DNA of 64,000 bases from VRUE01 sp963728835 (GTDB lineage: Bacteria > Actinomycetota > Thermoleophilia > Solirubrobacterales > 70-9): contig CAVSKZ010000002.1 in assembly GCA_963728835.1 (NCBI GenBank), positions 992,001 through 1,056,000 of the forward strand, read 5' to 3'. The translations under genes were made by a program, and so were the position numbers. Of the stretch, positions 61,043 to 64,000 are shown in pieces. The notes below the pieces were generated by a model. It was not told where the DNA came from and did not search any database. It was given only the letters and a program-made list of their open reading frames with translations. Each line of letters starts with the position of its first letter. Position 1 is the stretch's first letter.

Positions 61043-61324
61043 GTGTCCAAGGGCGATGCCCAGATCAAGGTCCGTCTCCGGCCACGCGGCAAGGGCGATG
61101 AGCTGCTGGGAATGCGCGCCGGCGTCCTGCAGGCCAGGGTCTCGGCGCCACCGGTCGACGGGAGGGCGAACCGGGCACTTTGCCGGCTGATCGCCAAGCG
61201 CCTCGGAATCGCACCCTCGCGGGTGAGCGTGGTGAAGGGCGAGCGCTCTCGGGATAAGGTCGTACGGGTCGAAGGGCTCGAATCGACGGCGCTGGAGAAG
61301 GCGCTGAAAGCCGAGGAGGGGTGA
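61043..61324 (+). CDS. DUF167 (YggU-like) protein
   Basis: 93 residues from GTG 61043. Matches DUF167: 'IKVRLRPRGKGDELLGM', 'LQARVSAPPVDGRANRALCRLIAKRLGIAPSRVSVVKGERSRDKVVRVEG'. Small conserved protein of unknown role. Its stop abuts the start of the next short reading frame. Confidence 0.88.
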   Translation: MSKGDAQIKVRLRPRGKGDELLGMRAGVLQARVSAPPVDGRANRALCRLIAKRLGIAPSRVSVVKGERSRDKVVRVEGLESTALEKALKAEEG

Positions 61325-61495
61325 ATGGACGTTGCGGTCGGATTGCCCGATGCCGTGCCCGGGACCAGGGACGTTGAGTCGGTCAGGCAGACCCTCGCCG
61401 CCTACGAGGCGGCCGGGTGCGACGATCTGATCCTCTTTCCCGCCTCGAACGATCCCGCTCAGGTCGACCTGCTTGCCGACGCGGCGGGCCTCTGA
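61325..61495 (+). pseudogene. Internally deleted luciferase-like monooxygenase relic
   Basis: A 56-codon frame from ATG 61325. Its first 13 residues (MDVAVGLPDAVPG) look like the N-terminus of luciferase-like F420/flavin monooxygenases, and the rest ('VRQTLAAYEAAGCDDLILFP' then ASNDPAQVDLLADAAGL) looks like the C-terminus of the same family. The roughly 240-residue barrel between is missing, in frame. It could be transcribed with DUF167 and the amine oxidase, but cannot be an active oxidoreductase. Confidence 0.65.
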
Positions 61496-61498
61496 GCC

Positions 61499-62884
61499 AT
61501 GGCCGGCGGGGCGACCTCGAACGTCGACGTGGCGGTCGTCGGGGCGGGGCTGTCCGGTCTGGGCGCGGCGAAGGCGCTGGCCGATGCAGGGCATGAGGTG
61601 GTCGTGCTCGAGGCCCGCGACCGGGTCGGGGGCCGCCTGCTGGGCGCCGAGCTCGGCGACGGTGTGCAGGTCGACCTGGGAGCTCAGTTTGTCGGCTCCG
61701 ATCACGACAGAGTGCGGGACCTCGCCCGCGATCTCGGCCTCGGCCTCTTCCCCCAGCACGGCAAGGGGAGGAACCTGCTCGACGTCGGCGGGAGGCGGAG
61801 GCTCTACCGGGGCTCGATCCCGCGCCTCGGCCCGGCCGTCCTCTGGGACGTGTTCCTCGCTCGCCGCCGCATCGCCCGGCTCGTCCGGGGCGTCGACGCC
61901 GAGCGGCCCTGGGCGGCCCGAGGCGCCGCCGATCTGGACCGCCAGACGCTGGCCGAGTGGTGCGAGGGCAACATCCGGACGCCGATCGCCCGCGAGCTGC
62001 TCGCGCTTGCCGGGCGAACCGTGTGGGGAACCGCACCGGAGGAGATATCCATGCTCCACGCGCTCTTCTACATCAGCGCCGCGGGCAGCTTCGACAAGCT
62101 GATCGACACCAAGGGCGGAGCGCAGCAGGATCGCGTCGAAGGCGGGGCGCACGGCCTGGCAATCGGCCTGGCCGACACCCTCGGCGACCGGGTCCGGCTG
62201 GGCGAGCCCGTCCGCCGGATCGAGCAGCGCCCCGACTCGGTGCTGGTGGTCGCCCGCGGCAGCGAGGTCGAGGCGCGGCGCGCGATCGTCGCCCTGCCGC
62301 CCGTGCTGGCCGCGCGGATCGAGTTCGATCCGCAGCTGCCGGAGCGGCGCCGCCTGCTCGCCGAGCGGATGAGGCCCGGCGCCCCCGCCAAGTGCACGGC
62401 GCTCTACCCAGAGCCCTTCTGGCGCGATGAGGGGCTGAGCGGCGAGTCAGTCACCGACATCGGGCCGGTGACGCTGACCTTCGACAGCTCGCCGCGCGAC
62501 GGGTCCGCCGGGGTGATGCTGGGCTTCGTCGGCGGTCCCGAGGCGCGCGAGATGGCGGCGATGGCCCCGGCCGAGCGCCGCGCCGCGGTGCTCGCCTGCT
62601 TCGAGCGCCTCTTCGGCCCCCGCGCCGCGCAGCCGCTCGACTATGCCGAACAGGCCTGGGCGGAGGAGGAGCACTCGGCGGGCGGGCCGACCTCGAATTT
62701 CGGCCCGGGAGGGTGGACCGCCTGCGGGCCCTCCCTGCGCGAGCCGGTCGGCCGAGTCCACTGGGCCGGCACCGAGACCGCCACCGTCTGGAGCGGCTAC
62801 ATGGAGGGTGCCCTGCAGGCAGGCGAGCGGGCGGCCGCCGAGGCTCTCGCTCAGCTTGCTACCGCGACGGCACCCCTTGTCTAG
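61499..62884 (+). CDS. Flavin-containing amine oxidase
   Basis: 461 residues from ATG 61499. N-terminal dinucleotide fold 'VDVAVVGAGLSGLGAAKALADAGHEVVVLEARDRVGGRLLGAE' binds FAD (GxGxxG and the Glu of LEARDRVGGR). 'VDLGAQFVG' and the C-terminal 'RVHWAGTETATVWSGYMEGALQAGERAAAE' are the amine-oxidase/monoamine-oxidase motif. No signal peptide, so cytosolic. The substrate amine is unknown. It follows the monooxygenase relic by three bases. Confidence 0.92.
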   Translation: MAGGATSNVDVAVVGAGLSGLGAAKALADAGHEVVVLEARDRVGGRLLGAELGDGVQVDLGAQFVGSDHDRVRDLARDLGLGLFPQHGKGRNLLDVGGRRRLYRGSIPRLGPAVLWDVFLARRRIARLVRGVDAERPWAARGAADLDRQTLAEWCEGNIRTPIARELLALAGRTVWGTAPEEISMLHALFYISAAGSFDKLIDTKGGAQQDRVEGGAHGLAIGLADTLGDRVRLGEPVRRIEQRPDSVLVVARGSEVEARRAIVALPPVLAARIEFDPQLPERRRLLAERMRPGAPAKCTALYPEPFWRDEGLSGESVTDIGPVTLTFDSSPRDGSAGVMLGFVGGPEAREMAAMAPAERRAAVLACFERLFGPRAAQPLDYAEQAWAEEEHSAGGPTSNFGPGGWTACGPSLREPVGRVHWAGTETATVWSGYMEGALQAGERAAAEALAQLATATAPLV

Positions 62885-62906
62885 GAGGGACTCCTAAACT
62901 CGCCGG

Positions 62907-63884
62907 GTGGACCGCGCCCTGCTCGACAGCACGCTGGCCGAGGCCGGCGAGCCCGACTACCGCGCCTCCCAGGTCTGGGAGTGGGTGGCGCGGGGAGCCC
63001 GCTCCTACGAGGAGATGACGAACCTGCCGGCCTCGTTGCGAGAGCGCCTCGCGGCGTCGGTGCCGATCTCCACCCTGGCCACCGTCGAGGAGGCGAAGTC
63101 CGACGACGGCACGGTCAAGGCGCTCTTCCACACCGGCGACGGGCGCCCGATCGAGGCGGTGCTGATGCGCTACCGCGACGGGCGCCGCTCGGTCTGCCTC
63201 TCCTCGCAGTCGGGCTGCCCCCTCACCTGCACCTTCTGCGCAACCGGGCAGATGAGGTTCGGCCGCAACCTCAGCCCCGACGAGATCCTCGACCAGGCGC
63301 TGCACTTCCGCCGCGCCGAAGCGATCGACCACGTCGTCTTCATGGGCATGGGGGAGCCGACGATGAACCTCGACGCCGTGCTTGGTGCCTGCGAGCGGCT
63401 GCCGGACGTCGGCGTGACCCACCGCCGCACCGCGATCTCCACGGTCGGCTGGGTGCCGGGCATCGACCGTCTCGCCGATTGCGAGATGCCGGTCAGCCTG
63501 GCGCTCTCCCTGCACGCCCCCAACGACGGGCTGCGCTCGCAGCTGATGCCGGTCAACGACCGCTACCCGCTGGCCGAGGTGCTTGCCGCCTGCGAGCGCT
63601 ATCGCGCCCGCCGCCGGCGCAAGGTCTTCGTCGAGTACGTGATGCTCGACGGCGTCAACGACCTCCCCGAGCACGCCCGGCAGCTGGCAGCCCTGCTCGA
63701 TCCCCGCGCCTACAAGGTCAACCTGATCCCCTACAACCCGACCGGCGCCTACGACGGCTCCCCGCCCGAGCGAATCGAGGGCTTCCGCGCGATCCTCGCC
63801 GAGCACCGCCTCACCGCCACCGTACGCCTCACCCGCGGCCGCGACATCGCCGCCGCCTGCGGCCAACTCGCCGCCGGTGCCTGA
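62907..63884 (+). CDS. rlmN: 23S rRNA (adenine-C2)-methyltransferase RlmN
   Basis: 325 residues from GTG 62907. Radical SAM enzyme methylating A2503 of 23S rRNA and A37 of some tRNAs. The CxxxCxxC cluster motif is CPLTCTFC (about 104-111), followed by 'MGMGEPTMN', 'HRRTAISTVGWVPGI' and 'LALSLHAPNDGLRSQLMPVN'. The catalytic methyl-accepting cysteine is in the C-terminal RGRDIAAACGQL. The N-terminal HhH-like 'YRASQVWEWVARGARSYEEMTNLPASLRERL' is present. Full length. Cytosolic. Confidence 0.96.
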   Translation: MDRALLDSTLAEAGEPDYRASQVWEWVARGARSYEEMTNLPASLRERLAASVPISTLATVEEAKSDDGTVKALFHTGDGRPIEAVLMRYRDGRRSVCLSSQSGCPLTCTFCATGQMRFGRNLSPDEILDQALHFRRAEAIDHVVFMGMGEPTMNLDAVLGACERLPDVGVTHRRTAISTVGWVPGIDRLADCEMPVSLALSLHAPNDGLRSQLMPVNDRYPLAEVLAACERYRARRRRKVFVEYVMLDGVNDLPEHARQLAALLDPRAYKVNLIPYNPTGAYDGSPPERIEGFRAILAEHRLTATVRLTRGRDIAAACGQLAAGA

Positions 63885-63892
63885 TCGGACGT

Positions 63893-63908
63893 TTGGCCGG
63901 TCAGCCAA
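63893..63908. promoter_or_regulatory. Imperfect TetR-like operator before the last gene
   Basis: TTGGCCG-GT-CAGCCAA, one mismatch in the arms, 15 bases before ATG 63924. Same design as the sites at 22879 and 49120. Confidence 0.5.
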
Positions 63909-63923
63909 CTAGGATTCGGGGCG

Positions 63924-64000
63924 ATGCCCGTCGAGAGTCCGGCCAAGCCTGCGGAACGCATCGAGCCGCCGAGGCAGCTGAGCGCCAACCCGATCCGCCG
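63924..64000 (+). CDS. Start of an unidentified gene, cut by window end
   Basis: ATG 63924 opens a frame (MPVESPAKPAERIEPPRQLS...) that runs off the end of the window. Only about 25 residues are visible, polar and proline-rich, so nothing can be said about function. An operator-like palindrome lies directly upstream, which would fit an autoregulated TetR-family repressor or another member of that regulon. Confidence 0.4.
   Translation, partial: MPVESPAKPAERIEPPRQLSANPIR

Overview
The window is a high-GC chromosome segment of an actinobacterium, most likely class Thermoleophilia (Solirubrobacterales-like). The evidence is an actinobacterial-type integration host factor, a YrbE/Mla-type permease pair, many TTG/GTG starts, and very large secreted proteins with the 'DCRAYELVTP' signature that I associate with that group. 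No rRNA, tRNA, CRISPR array, transposase or phage gene was seen.

Layout. 1-2.2 kb: the 3' part of a large ATPase/TPR regulator. 2.4-17.6 kb: a cassette family of small secreted eight-cysteine proteins, interrupted at 3.4-11.2 kb by two very large secreted proteins in one operon. 17.7-25.7 kb: cobalamin-dependent methionine synthase, an aldehyde dehydrogenase, lipoproteins and a glucose/sorbosone dehydrogenase-like lipoprotein. 25.8-29.0 kb: YrbE/MlaE permease pair, Mla-type ATPase and a membrane redoxin. 29-31.2 kb: small conserved genes and mIHF. 31.4-33.8 kb: a serine-palmitoyltransferase-like enzyme divergent from a GNAT acyltransferase, a candidate sphingolipid locus. 34-37.4 kb: an AlkA-like glycosylase and a PAS-GAF-GGDEF-EAL protein. 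37.4-41.5 kb: an NMT1-type ABC transporter, TauE/SafE exporter and Rrf2 regulator. 41.5-49 kb: DUF4389, CoxE/MoxR (moxR frameshifted), two cation exchangers and a peroxiredoxin lacking its expected stop. 49-55.8 kb: acyl-CoA dehydrogenase, TypA, cold-shock protein, a subtilase-like protease and a TVP38/VTT protein. 55.9-57.2 kb: a second, inverted site of the cassette family. 57.3-64 kb: RecD2, cupin, two SnoaL-like proteins, DUF167, a collapsed luciferase-like monooxygenase relic, an amine oxidase and RlmN.

The most unusual content is the cassette family: six intact copies, two frameshifted copies and four remnants. Most copies have the same promoter (TTGACY, 17-18 bp, TRYCTA). Most have a short leader hairpin with compensatory base changes directly before the Shine-Dalgarno. 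The coding sequence carries about ten TTA leucine codons at conserved places and eight conserved cysteines. Most end with a small stem-loop followed by a GC-rich terminator. I do not recognise this family functionally. TTA codons are normally very rare in genomes of this composition, so the family may depend on a scarce tRNA-Leu(UAA), or may derive from a lower-GC source.

All domain assignments come from reading translated sequence by eye. No database search was run.
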